A stretch of 64,000 nucleotides of DNA from Rossellomorea orangium (GTDB lineage Bacteria > Bacillota > Bacilli > Bacillales > Bacillaceae_B). Each line of letters starts with the position of its first letter. Position 1 is the stretch's first letter. Made by a program: the position numbers and the translations under genes. Of this stretch, positions 36,970 to 47,004 are shown in pieces. The stretch is from NCBI RefSeq assembly GCF_019334305.1, contig NZ_JAHWGH010000012.1, forward strand, positions 310,001 through 374,000. The letters run 5' to 3'. The notes beneath the pieces are model-generated. The model was not told where the DNA came from, ran no database searches, and worked only from the letters and a program-made list of their open reading frames with translations.

Positions 36970-37902
36970 ATGAGAAAAATTATTGTAGGTTCAAGACGAA
37001 GTAAATTAGCCCTTACCCAAACCAATTGGGTGATTGATCAGTTGAAGGCATTGGACCCTTCTTACGATTTCGAAGTGAAGGAGATAGTCACTAAGGGAGA
37101 TCAGATCCTGGATGTCACTTTATCAAAAGTTGGCGGTAAAGGCTTATTCGTTAAAGAAATCGAGCAGGCGATGCTGGATAAAGAAATTGACATGGCTGTC
37201 CACAGTATGAAGGACATGCCGGCGGTGCTACCTGAAGGGCTCACCATCGGTAGCATACCGGTTCGCGAAGATCATCGCGATGCGTTCATCAGTAAGAATC
37301 ATGTCGCACTTAAAGATCTGCCAGGTGGTGCGATCGTCGGGACAAGCAGTCTTCGTAGAGGGGCCCAGATCCTGTCTGTACGTCCTGATCTTGAAATCAA
37401 GTGGATCCGCGGTAATATCGATACGCGTCTTTCCAAACTTCAGAACGAAGATTACGACGCGATCATCCTTGCAGCAGCAGGACTATCACGAATGGGTTGG
37501 ACATCCGATGTCGTAACGGAATTCCTGGATCCTGATCTTTGCCTGCCGGCAGTAGGTCAAGGCGCATTATCCATCGAATGCAGAGAGGACGATTCTGAAG
37601 TCCGTGACCTCCTTAAGAAATTCGCATGTGAAGAAACAACGACTACTGTAACGGCCGAAAGAGCGTTCCTTCATAAAATGGAAGGTGGCTGTCAGGTTCC
37701 GATTGCCGGATTTGCCGAACTTAAAGACAATGGTGACGTTGCCTTGACCGGGCTTGTCGCTTCACCGGATGGGAAAACGATCTACAAAGAATACATGACC
37801 GGCCAGGATCCAAAAGAAGTAGGAGAAAAAGTGGCTGAAAGTTTAACAAAGCAAGGTGCAAAAGCCTTGATCGATCAGGTGAAAGAGGAGCTCGATCAAT
37901 AA
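36970..37902 (+). CDS. hemC: hydroxymethylbilane synthase
   Basis: Joins four porphobilinogen molecules to hydroxymethylbilane. It has 310 residues. The N-terminus is [15 protein letters not shown], and the dipyrromethane-cofactor Cys is in [24 protein letters not shown] and RRGAQIL are family motifs. The start is ATG behind CAGGAGGTC. It overlaps hemD by one base. Confidence 0.97.
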   Translation: MRKIIVGSRRSKLALTQTNWVIDQLKALDPSYDFEVKEIVTKGDQILDVTLSKVGGKGLFVKEIEQAMLDKEIDMAVHSMKDMPAVLPEGLTIGSIPVREDHRDAFISKNHVALKDLPGGAIVGTSSLRRGAQILSVRPDLEIKWIRGNIDTRLSKLQNEDYDAIILAAAGLSRMGWTSDVVTEFLDPDLCLPAVGQGALSIECREDDSEVRDLLKKFACEETTTTVTAERAFLHKMEGGCQVPIAGFAELKDNGDVALTGLVASPDGKTIYKEYMTGQDPKEVGEKVAESLTKQGAKALIDQVKEELDQ

Positions 37903-38684
37903 TGAAGGGTGAGGGGCCTTTAGAACATGTAAAGGTTTTGATTACTCGTGGTAATGAGGGATCCAGTGAGACAGGATCCCTCATTAAGAGCGAGGGAGGG
38001 GTACCCATTTTGGTTCCACTTCTTCATTTTCAATCCCATAAAGACCCACGGGAGAAAGAGTTCCTTAGCCACCTGCATACATATGATTGGATTATTTTCA
38101 CCAGTAAAAATGGTGTGAAGTTTTTCCTGGAGGCATTGAAGAGACAGGGAATCTCTTTAGACACATACAAAGGGAGATTCGCTGCTGTCGGGAGCAAGAC
38201 GGGGCATTATTGTCATAAATGTGGAATTACGGTTTCCTTTGTTCCGGAGAATTTCACTGGGGATGACTTCGCGGAAGAGTTCATGTTGAAGGTGAATCCC
38301 GAGGCACACGTCTTGATCCCGAAAGGTAATCTCGCAAGGAATGTGATTGCATCTCAATTATCCTCAGCGGGGGTTGCCTGTCAGGAATGGATCGTGTATG
38401 AAACAGTCCTTCCTCAGAAAAGTATCGTGCAATTAAAGGAAATCATCGAGAACGAACGAGTGGATATTATCACCTTCACGAGTTCATCGACGGTGCATCA
38501 CTTTATGAAGGTCATCCGTGAATATTCACTGTATGACCGCATCCGTGATATCCCCATTGCATGTATTGGTCCCATCACTCAAAATATCGCCGAACAATAC
38601 GGATTGCATGTAAAAATCTGTCCAAGCGTTTATACTGTAAATGAAATGGTGAATGAGATGAAGGAATATATCTCTTCCCGCTAG
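37902..38684 (+). CDS. hemD: uroporphyrinogen-III synthase
   Basis: Cyclises hydroxymethylbilane with ring D inversion. It has 260 residues, weakly conserved as is normal for the family: VLITRGNEGS, DWIIFTSKNGVKFF, ITFTSSSTVHHF and IACIGPITQNIAEQYG. The start ATG shares one base with the hemC stop, with GAGGAG about 9 bases upstream. Confidence 0.93.
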   Translation: MKGEGPLEHVKVLITRGNEGSSETGSLIKSEGGVPILVPLLHFQSHKDPREKEFLSHLHTYDWIIFTSKNGVKFFLEALKRQGISLDTYKGRFAAVGSKTGHYCHKCGITVSFVPENFTGDDFAEEFMLKVNPEAHVLIPKGNLARNVIASQLSSAGVACQEWIVYETVLPQKSIVQLKEIIENERVDIITFTSSSTVHHFMKVIREYSLYDRIRDIPIACIGPITQNIAEQYGLHVKICPSVYTVNEMVNEMKEYISSR

Positions 38685-38711
38685 TTACAAAACATTAGGA
38701 GGCTTTTTAAT

Positions 38712-39686
38712 ATGAAAGACCTGCAATTTAACCGCCATCGCCGCCTGCGTCAATCGGAAACGATGCGTGCGCTTGTTAGAGAAACACATCTTAGAAAAGA
38801 AGATTTAATTTACCCTCTGTTTGTTGTGGAAGGGGAAAACATCAAGAATGTCGTCCCGTCCATGCCGGGTGTTTATCATATCTCACTCGATAATTTAAAG
38901 GCAGAAATGGATGAAGTGGTTTCTTTAGGCATTAAATCGATCATCCTATTCGGTGTCCCTGCTGAAAAGGACGAATTGGGGAAACAGGCCTACCACGATC
39001 ATGGGATTGTTCAGGAGGCCACCCGCTTCGTGAAGGAACAGTACCCAGACCTTGTTGTCATCGCCGATACATGTCTTTGCCAATATACGAGCCATGGTCA
39101 TTGTGGAATCGTCAAAGATGGCAAAGTCCTTAATGATGAGACTCTTGATTTACTGGCGAAAACCGCCGTCAGCCAGGCTGAAGCTGGTGCCGACATCATT
39201 GCCCCATCCAACATGATGGATGGATTTGTTGCAGCCATCCGCCACGGTCTCGATGAAGCAGGATATCATGATGTGCCGATCATGTCCTACGCTGTGAAGT
39301 ATTCATCCAGCTTCTATGGCCCTTTCCGCGATGCAGCCCATTCGACCCCGCAATTCGGGGATCGCAGAACGTATCAAATGGACCCTGCGAACCGCATGGA
39401 AGCCTTGAGAGAGGCTCAATCCGATATGGAAGAGGGAGCGGATTTCCTTATTGTAAAACCGGCCCTTTCTTATCTGGATATCATGCGTGAAGTAAAGAAT
39501 CGATTCAATGCTCCCGTTGTCGCTTATAACGTAAGCGGCGAATACAGCATGGTCAAAGCAGCTGCACAAAACGGCTGGGTGAACGAACAGGAAATCGTAA
39601 TGGAGAAACTGACGAGCATGAAGCGTGCAGGAGCAGACCTTATCATTACGTACTTCGCAAAAGACGTAGCGAATTGGTTATCCTAA
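38712..39686 (+). CDS. hemB: porphobilinogen synthase
   Basis: Condenses two 5-aminolevulinates to porphobilinogen. It has 324 residues. The zinc-binding cysteines are in [14 protein letters not shown] and the Schiff-base lysines are in [18 protein letters not shown] and in [12 protein letters not shown]. The start is ATG after TTAGGAGGC. Confidence 0.97.
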   Translation: MKDLQFNRHRRLRQSETMRALVRETHLRKEDLIYPLFVVEGENIKNVVPSMPGVYHISLDNLKAEMDEVVSLGIKSIILFGVPAEKDELGKQAYHDHGIVQEATRFVKEQYPDLVVIADTCLCQYTSHGHCGIVKDGKVLNDETLDLLAKTAVSQAEAGADIIAPSNMMDGFVAAIRHGLDEAGYHDVPIMSYAVKYSSSFYGPFRDAAHSTPQFGDRRTYQMDPANRMEALREAQSDMEEGADFLIVKPALSYLDIMREVKNRFNAPVVAYNVSGEYSMVKAAAQNGWVNEQEIVMEKLTSMKRAGADLIITYFAKDVANWLS

Positions 39687-39742
39687 TTGGTGGAAAGTTT
39701 CTGTAAGGATGACTGAAAAGATCACTAAAGGAGGAAACCATA

Positions 39743-41035
39743 TTGCGTTCATATGAAAAATCAAAACAAGCATTCAAAGAAGCAGTGAAATTGATGCCGG
39801 GCGGGGTGAACAGTCCGGTTCGGGCATTCAAATCCGTCAAAATGGATCCAATCTTCATGGAAAGAGGAAAAGGGTCGAAAATCTACGATATTGACGGCAA
39901 TGAGTACATTGACTATGTCCTTTCCTGGGGACCGCTCATTCTCGGTCACAGCAATGATCGTGTCGTGGAGAGCATTAAGAAAGTAGCCGAAAACGGGACA
40001 AGTTTCGGTGCTCCGACAGAAATTGAGAATAAGCTTGCTCAACTCGTCATCGACCGTGTACCAAGTATCGAAGTCGTACGTATGGTTTCTTCCGGTACAG
40101 AGGCGACAATGAGTGCCCTCCGTTTGGCCCGTGGATACACAGGCAGAAATAAAATCATAAAATTCGAAGGTTGTTACCACGGACATGGGGATTCGTTATT
40201 GATCAAAGCCGGTTCAGGTGTCGCGACCCTTGGTTTACCTGACAGCCCTGGTGTGCCAGAAGGAGTAGCCAAAAACACGATTACAGTACCTTACAATGAT
40301 TTAGAAAGCATCCGCTATGCATTCGAACAGTTCGGTGATGACATCGCAGGTGTAATCGTCGAGCCTGTTGCCGGAAACATGGGTGTCGTACCTCCGCAAC
40401 CCGGCTTCCTGGAAGGTCTGCGTGAAGTAACGGAAAACCATGGTGCTCTTCTTATTTTTGATGAAGTCATGACAGGCTTCCGTGTCGGCTATGGCTGTGC
40501 CCAAGGCTTTTACGATGTAACTCCTGACTTAACCTGTCTTGGTAAAGTCATCGGTGGGGGACTTCCTGTCGGTGCGTATGGCGGGAAAGCGGAAATCATG
40601 GAAAGAATCGCTCCAAGCGGTCCGATTTATCAAGCGGGCACCCTGTCCGGAAATCCGTTAGCCATGACGGCTGGATATGAGACACTCAGTCAGCTGACTC
40701 CGGAAACCTATACTGAGTTCTCACGTAAAGCAGACTTACTGGAGGAAGGCTTAAAGAAAGCGGCAGAAAAGCACAATATTCCTCACAGGATCAATCGTGC
40801 AGGCTCCATGATCGGCATTTTCTTCACGAATGAAGAAGTATCAAATTACGAAGGTGCCAAGTCTTCTGATCTTGAGATGTTTGCCGAATACTACCGTGAA
40901 ATGGCCCATGAAGGAGTATTCCTGCCACCATCTCAATTCGAAGGACTCTTCTTATCGACAGCACATACGGATGAAGATATTGAAAAGACCCTTCAGGCAG
41001 CGGAAAAAGCGTTTGAAAAAATGAGCAAGAAGTAA
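39743..41035 (+). CDS. hemL: glutamate-1-semialdehyde 2,1-aminomutase
   Basis: PLP enzyme turning glutamate-1-semialdehyde into 5-aminolevulinate. It has 430 residues. The PLP lysine is in [17 protein letters not shown] and the family patterns are [10 protein letters not shown] and [10 protein letters not shown]. The start is TTG 39743 behind AAAGGAGG. It ends the hem operon; the B. subtilis order hemAXCDBL is fully kept. Confidence 0.97.
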   Translation: MRSYEKSKQAFKEAVKLMPGGVNSPVRAFKSVKMDPIFMERGKGSKIYDIDGNEYIDYVLSWGPLILGHSNDRVVESIKKVAENGTSFGAPTEIENKLAQLVIDRVPSIEVVRMVSSGTEATMSALRLARGYTGRNKIIKFEGCYHGHGDSLLIKAGSGVATLGLPDSPGVPEGVAKNTITVPYNDLESIRYAFEQFGDDIAGVIVEPVAGNMGVVPPQPGFLEGLREVTENHGALLIFDEVMTGFRVGYGCAQGFYDVTPDLTCLGKVIGGGLPVGAYGGKAEIMERIAPSGPIYQAGTLSGNPLAMTAGYETLSQLTPETYTEFSRKADLLEEGLKKAAEKHNIPHRINRAGSMIGIFFTNEEVSNYEGAKSSDLEMFAEYYREMAHEGVFLPPSQFEGLFLSTAHTDEDIEKTLQAAEKAFEKMSKK

Positions 41036-41040
41036 TGAGG

Positions 41041-41073
41041 CAGCCGATCCTTTTAGGGGATCGGCTGTTTTTA
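41041..41073 (+). terminator. terminator of the hem operon
   Basis: Perfect 10-bp stem CAGCCGATCC / GGATCGGCTG with T5. Confidence 0.88.
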
Positions 41074-41086
41074 TTTGTTTTCCTAT

Positions 41087-41114
41087 CATATTCATCCTTT
41101 CTGTTTCATAAAGT
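41087..41114 (+). promoter_or_regulatory. candidate sigma-E promoter of spoVID
   Basis: CATATT (41087-41092) as -35, 14-bp spacer, CATAAAGT (41107-41114) as -10, against the sigma-E pattern KMATATT and CATACAHT. spoVID is sigma-E dependent in B. subtilis. Confidence 0.55.
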
Positions 41115-41168
41115 GATAATGGCATTGTTTACTATTTCTTTGTTTGGAACTTGAAAGGAGGAATTTCT

Positions 41169-42380
41169 TTGTCACAAGAACAACAATCGTGCTTACGATT
41201 TTCTTTGGAAGAATCAATTTGGTTCAAAAAAGGACAGGAAGTTGAAGAATTGCTATCCATCTCCTTAGATCCTCATATAACGATACAAGAGCAAGAACAG
41301 TATGTACTTATCAGGGGTAGTCTGGATTTGACCGGTGAGTATCTGCCAACGTCACCGAGAGAAGAAGAGGATGATGAGTTTGAAGCAAGCGGTAAGTTTG
41401 TGCAGACAGTGGAAAAACGAGAAAAAGGTGAATATGAATTTGTTCACAGGTTTCCCGTGGATGTAACAATCCCGAAAAACAGGATTGCCAATTTAGGCGA
41501 TATCGATGTGTATGTCGAGTCTTTCGACTATGTCGTGCCTGAAAATGCCTGCTTAAAGCTGAATGCCGATTTAACCATCACGGGAATCTACGGGGAGCAG
41601 CAGGCGCACACACCATTTGAATCGGAGTATGAAAGGGAAGAGGAATTCGAGCCCCTTTACCGGTCGAGTGCAGTCGCTGAAGCAGAAGTAGAAGAAGAAG
41701 TGGAAACGGAAGAAGAGGAAGATCGAGAAGAAGTGTACGAATACGAAAATTACGATGAAGAAGAAATCACCACTTATGTAGAAGAGGAAGCAGAAGAGGA
41801 AGAAGATGATGCTGACGACGAATACCAATCGTTTAATCTGGAAGGAAGGACCCCGCCGGCTGAACATGAGGATGAAATTCCTGTTCAGATTCAGTACGAT
41901 TCAAATCCTGCCCTTTCCTATGAAGAAGTGGATTACCGGAAAGAGAATGTATTTGAACTTCCACAGCATGAGCTGAGTGAATCGTCAGAAGAACAGCACG
42001 CGGAACCCAAAGCCGCCTATACGCCTCCGCCTGCTCCTAAGTATAAGGAAGAGGAATTGGAAGAAGAAGAGTCTTCGTCATCGTCCTCTGCGGTGGAAGC
42101 AGAAATGGATGAAGAAGAGGGAGAAAAGAAAAAGACAAAAGGGAAAAAGAAGTACGAATCCATCTCATTAACGGATTTCTTTGCCCGTAAAGAGGAGGAA
42201 AAAGGAGCGACTCTAAGGGTATGCATCGTACAGGAAGGTGAGAACCTCGATTATATTGCCGAGAAGTATGATCTGACCATCCCGCAGTTATTACGGGTGA
42301 ATCAGCTCGAAGCCAATCAGGATGTATATGCAGGGCAGGTTCTTTATATCCCGAACAGTGAATTCGTATTCAAGGGGTAG
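41169..42380 (+). CDS. spoVID: spore coat encasement protein SpoVID
   Basis: Morphogenetic protein needed for the coat to wrap round the forespore. It has 403 residues. The N-terminal domain (LRFSLEESIWFKKGQEV, FPVDVTIPKNRI) resembles B. subtilis SpoVID. A long Glu-rich low-complexity middle follows from about residue 155 to 345. The C-terminus has a LysM domain (CIVQEGENLDYIAEKYDLT, VYAGQVLYIP). It is much shorter than the 575-residue B. subtilis protein because of the middle. The start is TTG 41169 behind AAAGGAGG. ysxE follows, as in B. subtilis. Confidence 0.93.
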   Translation: MSQEQQSCLRFSLEESIWFKKGQEVEELLSISLDPHITIQEQEQYVLIRGSLDLTGEYLPTSPREEEDDEFEASGKFVQTVEKREKGEYEFVHRFPVDVTIPKNRIANLGDIDVYVESFDYVVPENACLKLNADLTITGIYGEQQAHTPFESEYEREEEFEPLYRSSAVAEAEVEEEVETEEEEDREEVYEYENYDEEEITTYVEEEAEEEEDDADDEYQSFNLEGRTPPAEHEDEIPVQIQYDSNPALSYEEVDYRKENVFELPQHELSESSEEQHAEPKAAYTPPPAPKYKEEELEEEESSSSSSAVEAEMDEEEGEKKKTKGKKKYESISLTDFFARKEEEKGATLRVCIVQEGENLDYIAEKYDLTIPQLLRVNQLEANQDVYAGQVLYIPNSEFVFKG

Positions 42381-42512
42381 AAGCAAAGGTCGTTCCCATC
42401 TGAGGATCGAATAAAAGAGAAGGTAGATATAGCAAAAACGATGGGGCTGACACCAAAATCATTGGAGTTGGTCCGTTTTTTTTAAGAAAAGTAATCTTAG
42501 AAGGTGAGAGGA

Positions 42513-43541
42513 ATGGTACAAACGCTGGAGGGATTAAAGCCTGTCTTGCAGCCTTATGGGGTCGAACCCCATTTTGTTGAGAGCTTCGGGAAAATTTCAA
42601 AAGTATTTTCAAATAAAGGCACTTTAGCAGTTAAACAGCTTTCTGCCCAAAACGGTGTGGACTTTGTCAGGAATGTACAAATGCTCTTTCAAAGGGGCTA
42701 TAATCGGATTGTTCCGATTTATCCCACCCTGGATGGACGATATGCAGTATGGAATGAAGGGGATTTATATTATGTCATGCCCTGGCTTTCAAACTATGAA
42801 CGAGAAGATCAATTTGAAAAGCACCAAAAGATGTTCAGGGAATTGGCGAGACTTCATACCCTTTCTTCCCAGGAAGTGAAAATTGATAAAGAAGAGAGAG
42901 AATCCCACTACGAACAGCTGACGTCCAGATGGGAAAAAGAGCAGCAATTCCTGGATGAGTACGTAGAAGCATGTGAGAAGACCACATACATGTCCCCCTT
43001 TCAATTTCATTTTTGTATGTATTATAAGGACGCATCCCAAGCATTGAAATTTTCACGTAAAATGCTGGATGAATGGTATGAAGAAACCAAAGAACTTGAA
43101 AAAGTCCGGACTGTTATTACGCATGGGAAGGTGTCGACGGAGCATTTTCTTTTTGACGAAAGAGGTATGGGGTATTTTGTCAACTTCGAGTATTCCAAGA
43201 TGGCATCGCCTTTTCATGATCTCCTGCCGTTTTTGTCGAGGACGCTGAAAACCTACCCAAAGTATTATGAGGAATGCATTGAGTGGCTAACCACTTACTT
43301 TCAACATTTTACCGTACGGAATGAAGAGAGGCTCCTTTTCATGAGCTACCTGGCGTATCCCAGCTCCGTCATTGCCGTAGTGGAAAAATATTTCCATACA
43401 CCGAAAGATAAGCGAAATGAACGTAAATCCCTGAAGAAGTTACAGCGTCACTATTGGCTTCTTAAAAATACCGAATATGTTGTCATGCGCCTGGATGAAA
43501 TGGAAAAGCAGAAACAGGAGCAGGCAGCGGAATCAGAATAA
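42513..43541 (+). CDS. ysxE: spore coat-associated kinase-like protein YsxE
   Basis: A 342-residue protein of the CotS/YsxE family with a degenerate aminoglycoside phosphotransferase/protein-kinase fold. It has VITHGKVSTEHFLFD as the catalytic-loop region and FVNFEYSKMASPFHDL in place of the usual IDFD. In B. subtilis YsxE works with SpoVID in spore encasement. The start is ATG 42513 behind AAGGTGAGAGG. No strong terminator separates it from spoVID. Confidence 0.9.
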   Translation: MVQTLEGLKPVLQPYGVEPHFVESFGKISKVFSNKGTLAVKQLSAQNGVDFVRNVQMLFQRGYNRIVPIYPTLDGRYAVWNEGDLYYVMPWLSNYEREDQFEKHQKMFRELARLHTLSSQEVKIDKEERESHYEQLTSRWEKEQQFLDEYVEACEKTTYMSPFQFHFCMYYKDASQALKFSRKMLDEWYEETKELEKVRTVITHGKVSTEHFLFDERGMGYFVNFEYSKMASPFHDLLPFLSRTLKTYPKYYEECIEWLTTYFQHFTVRNEERLLFMSYLAYPSSVIAVVEKYFHTPKDKRNERKSLKKLQRHYWLLKNTEYVVMRLDEMEKQKQEQAAESE

Positions 43542-43543
43542 AA

Positions 43544-43578
43544 AAAGAACTGACGAATTCATATGTCGTCAGTTCTTT
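43544..43578. terminator. bidirectional terminator after ysxE
   Basis: Perfect 13-bp stem AAAGAACTGACGA / TCGTCAGTTCTTT with a 9-base loop, between convergent genes. Confidence 0.85.
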
Positions 43579-43771
43579 AAATCCAATCAAAGTAGATGGC
43601 AAGGCCGATACCAATGAACAGGGTCAACAGAAGAACATCAAAAGTGGTTGGGAGCAAGATGGTGCGGATCCCTTGGAAGATGGTAAAAGGAATGATGAAC
43701 TGCTTACATATGAGACGGGCATTCCCCATCCATTTCTGCAACGTATACTGGTTGATTTTCTTCATAAACAT
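43577..43771 (-). CDS. small hypothetical membrane protein
   Basis: 62-64 residues with an amphipathic basic N-terminal half (KKINQYTLQKWMGNARLICK) and one or two hydrophobic helices (FDVLLLTLFIGIGLAIYF). I do not recognise a family. It is supported by its position between a convergent terminator and the T-box region, by a reasonable start (ATG at codon 1 or 3 after GAGTGG), and by membrane-like composition. A role cannot be assigned. Confidence 0.55.
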   Translation of the reverse strand: MFMKKINQYTLQKWMGNARLICKQFIIPFTIFQGIRTILLPTTFDVLLLTLFIGIGLAIYFDWI

Positions 43772-43878
43772 CCACTCACTTTCTGGGTAGATTCACTACT
43801 TTATCTTATGAATGAAGGATGGAATGGTGCCTATGTATAGGCGAAATGAATATTTTTCAACAAAATCGCCAATAATGA

Positions 43879-43906
43879 TTGACGAAAGTTTATCTTTTCC
43901 TATACT
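43879..43906 (+). promoter_or_regulatory. sigma-A promoter of the valS T-box leader
   Basis: TTGACG (43879-43884), 16-bp spacer, TATACT (43901-43906); a second TATAAT overlaps at 43906-43911. Confidence 0.65.
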
Positions 43907-43919
43907 ATAATGAATAAAT

Positions 43920-44178
43920 GAATAATCACGAAAAGCAATGAACAGGAAGAGTACATTGGTCCTTACTTTCAGAGAGGAAAATCGTTTGCTGAGAGATTTT
44001 CTACGTTAAGACAATGGAAGGTCGCCTGAAGAGCTGTTTCTATGAAATGAGAGTAGTAGAAGCCGGTTAAAAGCCGTTATTTCCGTCGAGAGTTCAGGAG
44101 TCTTCTTTCTCCTGAGAAAAAAGGTGGTACCGCGAATGGAATCCTTCGTCCTTTTCACAGGACGGGGGATTTTTTTAT
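43920..44178 (+). ncRNA. valine T-box leader
   Basis: tRNA-sensing leader of valS. The T-box motif AAGGTGGTACCGCG is at 44121-44134, followed by the terminator AATCCTTCGTCCT / AGGACGGGGGATT and T7 (44140-44177). AGAGA and the long stem I come before. GTC at 44021-44023, in the 3' side of stem I, is the probable specifier codon for valine. Uncharged tRNA-Val would favour the antiterminator. Confidence 0.94.
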
Positions 44179-44222
44179 TTTTTTTTGAAAATGACTCACA
44201 GTATGATATAGGAGGAAATCAC

Positions 44223-46874
44223 ATGGAAACTCAAGATCAACAATTAGCAATGCCGACGAAATATGATCCCAATGCCATTGAACAGGGACGCTACAAATGG
44301 TGGCTAGAAGGCAAGTACTTCGAAGCGACGAACGATAAGGAGAAGGAGCCTTACACCATCGTTATCCCTCCGCCGAACGTAACGGGGAAACTTCATCTTG
44401 GTCACGCATGGGACACAGCACTGCAGGACATCCTGACAAGAATGAAACGGATGCAGGGGTACGACGTACTTTGGCTGCCAGGTATGGACCATGCAGGAAT
44501 TGCCACTCAGGCAAAAGTAGATGAAAAACTTCGTAACCAGGGAATTTCACGGTATGACCTCGGCCGTGAGAAATTCGTGGAAGAAACATGGAAATGGAAA
44601 GAAGAGTATGCCGAGCATATCCGCCAGCAGTGGGCTAAGGTAGGACTTGGTCTTGATTACAGCCGTGAACGCTTCACACTTGATGAAGGATTATCGGATG
44701 CGGTTCAGAAAGTATTCATCGATCTTTACAATAAAGGATTGATCTATCGCGGTGAATATATCATCAACTGGGATCCTGCAACAAAGACTGCGCTATCAGA
44801 TATCGAGGTTATTCATAAAGATGTTCAAGGGGCATTCTATCACATGAGATACCCTCTTGCTGATGGAAGTGGCCACATTGAAATCGCGACAACGCGTCCG
44901 GAAACGATGCTTGGTGATACAGCGGTAGCGGTACATCCAGAAGACGATCGCTACAAGCATCTCATCGGGAAAAAGGTTACCCTGCCAATCGTTGGACGTG
45001 AAATCCCGATCGTCGGTGATGATTATGTGGATATGGAATTCGGTTCTGGAGCGGTGAAAATCACACCGGCCCATGACCCGAATGACTTTGAAATCGGGAA
45101 CCGCCATAATCTTGAACGCATCTTAGTGATGAATGAAGATGGAACGATGAACGAGAGAGCTGACAAGTATAACGGCATGGACCGTTTTGACTGCCGTAAG
45201 CAAATCGTAAAGGATCTTCAGGAATCAGAAGTGTTGTTCAAGATTGAAGAGCATATGCATTCGGTTGGGCACTCCGAGCGTAGTGGGGCAATCGTAGAGC
45301 CGTACCTTTCAAAACAATGGTTCGTGAAAATGGATTCCCTGGCTGAAAAATCCATTCAACTTCAAAAAGATGAAAATAAAGTAAACTTTGTTCCAGATCG
45401 TTTTGAGAACACGTATCTTCGTTGGATGGAGAACACACGTGACTGGTGTATCTCTCGACAATTATGGTGGGGACATAGAATTCCAGCCTGGTACCATAAT
45501 GAAACGGGAGAAATTTATGTAGGTGAAAAAGCTCCTGAGGATATTGAACAATGGACACAGGAAGATGATGTACTTGATACGTGGTTCAGTTCAGCACTAT
45601 GGCCATTCTCTACCCTTGGCTGGCCGGATACAAACGCAGAAGACTTTAAGAGATATTACCCGACAAGTACTCTAGTTACAGGTTACGATATCATTCCTTT
45701 CTGGGTTTCACGTATGATTTTCCAAGGTCTTGAATTTACTGGAGAACGTCCATTCAAAGATGTATTGATTCACGGTTTGGTTCGTGATGCTGAAGGGCGT
45801 AAGATGAGTAAGTCACTAGGAAACGGTATTGACCCTATGGAAGTCATCGAAAAATACGGTTCCGACTCCCTTCGCTACTTCCTTACAACCGGAAGCTCAC
45901 CAGGACAGGATCTGCGCTTCTCATTTGAGAAAGTGGAAAGTGTTTGGAACTTTGCGAACAAGATCTGGAATGCCTCCCGATTCGCATTGATGAATATGGA
46001 TGGAATGACATACGATGAAATCGATTTATCAGGTGAAAAGTCCGTTGCGGATAAATGGATCCTGACACGCTTGAATGAAACGATCGAGACAGTTACACGA
46101 CTTGCAGATCGTTACGAATTCGGTGAAGTGGGACGCATACTATACAACTTCATCTGGGATGACTTCTGTGACTGGTACATTGAAATGGCGAAGCTGCCTC
46201 TTTACGGTGAGGATGAAGCGGCGAAAAGGACGACCCGCTCGATCCTGGCCTATGTACTCGACAACACAATGAGACTTTTACACCCATTCATGCCGTTTAT
46301 TACCGAGGAAATATGGCAGAACTTGCCGCATCAAGGCGAATCCATCACGGTTGCAGCATGGCCAACGGTTGATGAAAAGCTGACGGATAAAGCGGCAGCA
46401 GAAGAAATGAAGCTTCTGGTTGACATCATCCGCGCTGTACGGAATGTTCGTGCAGAAGTGAATACACCAATGAGCAAGCAAATCAACTTGATGCTAAAAG
46501 CAAAGGATGCCCATACCCTGACAATCATCGAAAAGAATCAATCGTATATCGAGAAGTTCTGTAATCCTGAGAAGCTTGAGATGGGCACAGATTTAGAAGC
46601 GCCGGAAAAAGCAATGACGGCAGTGGTTACAGGAGTGGACCTCTACCTTCCATTAGAAGGGCTGATCAATATTGAAGAAGAAATCGCCCGACTTCAAAAA
46701 GAACTCGACAAATGGACGAAAGAAGTTTCCCGGGTTCAAGGTAAGTTGAACAATGAAAAGTTTGTAAGTAAAGCCCCTCAGAAAGTAGTCGATGAGGAAA
46801 AAGAGAAAGAAAAAGATTATTTAGAGAAACAAGCGACTGTTAAAGCACGAATCGAAGAGCTTAAATCAGTTTAA
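44223..46874 (+). CDS. valS: valyl-tRNA synthetase
   Basis: Class I synthetase, 883 residues. The HIGH motif is in [13 protein letters not shown] and KMSKS in [11 protein letters not shown]. The editing domain has [19 protein letters not shown] (in part) and the C-terminus is a coiled coil that binds tRNA. The start is ATG 44223 behind AGGAGGAAATC. The apparent upstream extension lies inside the T-box. Confidence 0.98.
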   Translation: METQDQQLAMPTKYDPNAIEQGRYKWWLEGKYFEATNDKEKEPYTIVIPPPNVTGKLHLGHAWDTALQDILTRMKRMQGYDVLWLPGMDHAGIATQAKVDEKLRNQGISRYDLGREKFVEETWKWKEEYAEHIRQQWAKVGLGLDYSRERFTLDEGLSDAVQKVFIDLYNKGLIYRGEYIINWDPATKTALSDIEVIHKDVQGAFYHMRYPLADGSGHIEIATTRPETMLGDTAVAVHPEDDRYKHLIGKKVTLPIVGREIPIVGDDYVDMEFGSGAVKITPAHDPNDFEIGNRHNLERILVMNEDGTMNERADKYNGMDRFDCRKQIVKDLQESEVLFKIEEHMHSVGHSERSGAIVEPYLSKQWFVKMDSLAEKSIQLQKDENKVNFVPDRFENTYLRWMENTRDWCISRQLWWGHRIPAWYHNETGEIYVGEKAPEDIEQWTQEDDVLDTWFSSALWPFSTLGWPDTNAEDFKRYYPTSTLVTGYDIIPFWVSRMIFQGLEFTGERPFKDVLIHGLVRDAEGRKMSKSLGNGIDPMEVIEKYGSDSLRYFLTTGSSPGQDLRFSFEKVESVWNFANKIWNASRFALMNMDGMTYDEIDLSGEKSVADKWILTRLNETIETVTRLADRYEFGEVGRILYNFIWDDFCDWYIEMAKLPLYGEDEAAKRTTRSILAYVLDNTMRLLHPFMPFITEEIWQNLPHQGESITVAAWPTVDEKLTDKAAAEEMKLLVDIIRAVRNVRAEVNTPMSKQINLMLKAKDAHTLTIIEKNQSYIEKFCNPEKLEMGTDLEAPEKAMTAVVTGVDLYLPLEGLINIEEEIARLQKELDKWTKEVSRVQGKLNNEKFVSKAPQKVVDEEKEKEKDYLEKQATVKARIEELKSV

Positions 46875-46900
46875 TGTTTATATTGAATAAAGGGTAAGAA

Positions 46901-46975
46901 GAGGGCAATCGATTCAGGTCAGATGGATAGGTGGGTGCATCGCCGACCATCAGACCTGATGAAGGCCCTTTTTCT
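46901..46975 (+). terminator. long hairpin terminator between valS and folC
   Basis: GAGGGC pairs with GGCCCTTT, and inside TCAGGTC-A-GATGG pairs with CCATC-A-GACCTGA. T5 follows. It ends 30 bases before folC, so folC may depend on read-through or on its own weak promoter. Confidence 0.7.
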
Positions 46976-47004
46976 AATGACATCCAAGTGGGAGTGAAAG
47001 AAAA

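Noticed and set aside
41571-41867. Phe/Ser-rich open frame on the minus strand
   Set aside because: It is the antisense of the Glu-rich repeat part of spoVID, with no start site or family.
44124-44222. Apparent 33-residue N-terminal extension of valyl-tRNA synthetase
   Set aside because: It begins inside the T-box antiterminator and reads through the terminator. The real start is ATG 44223 behind AGGAGG.
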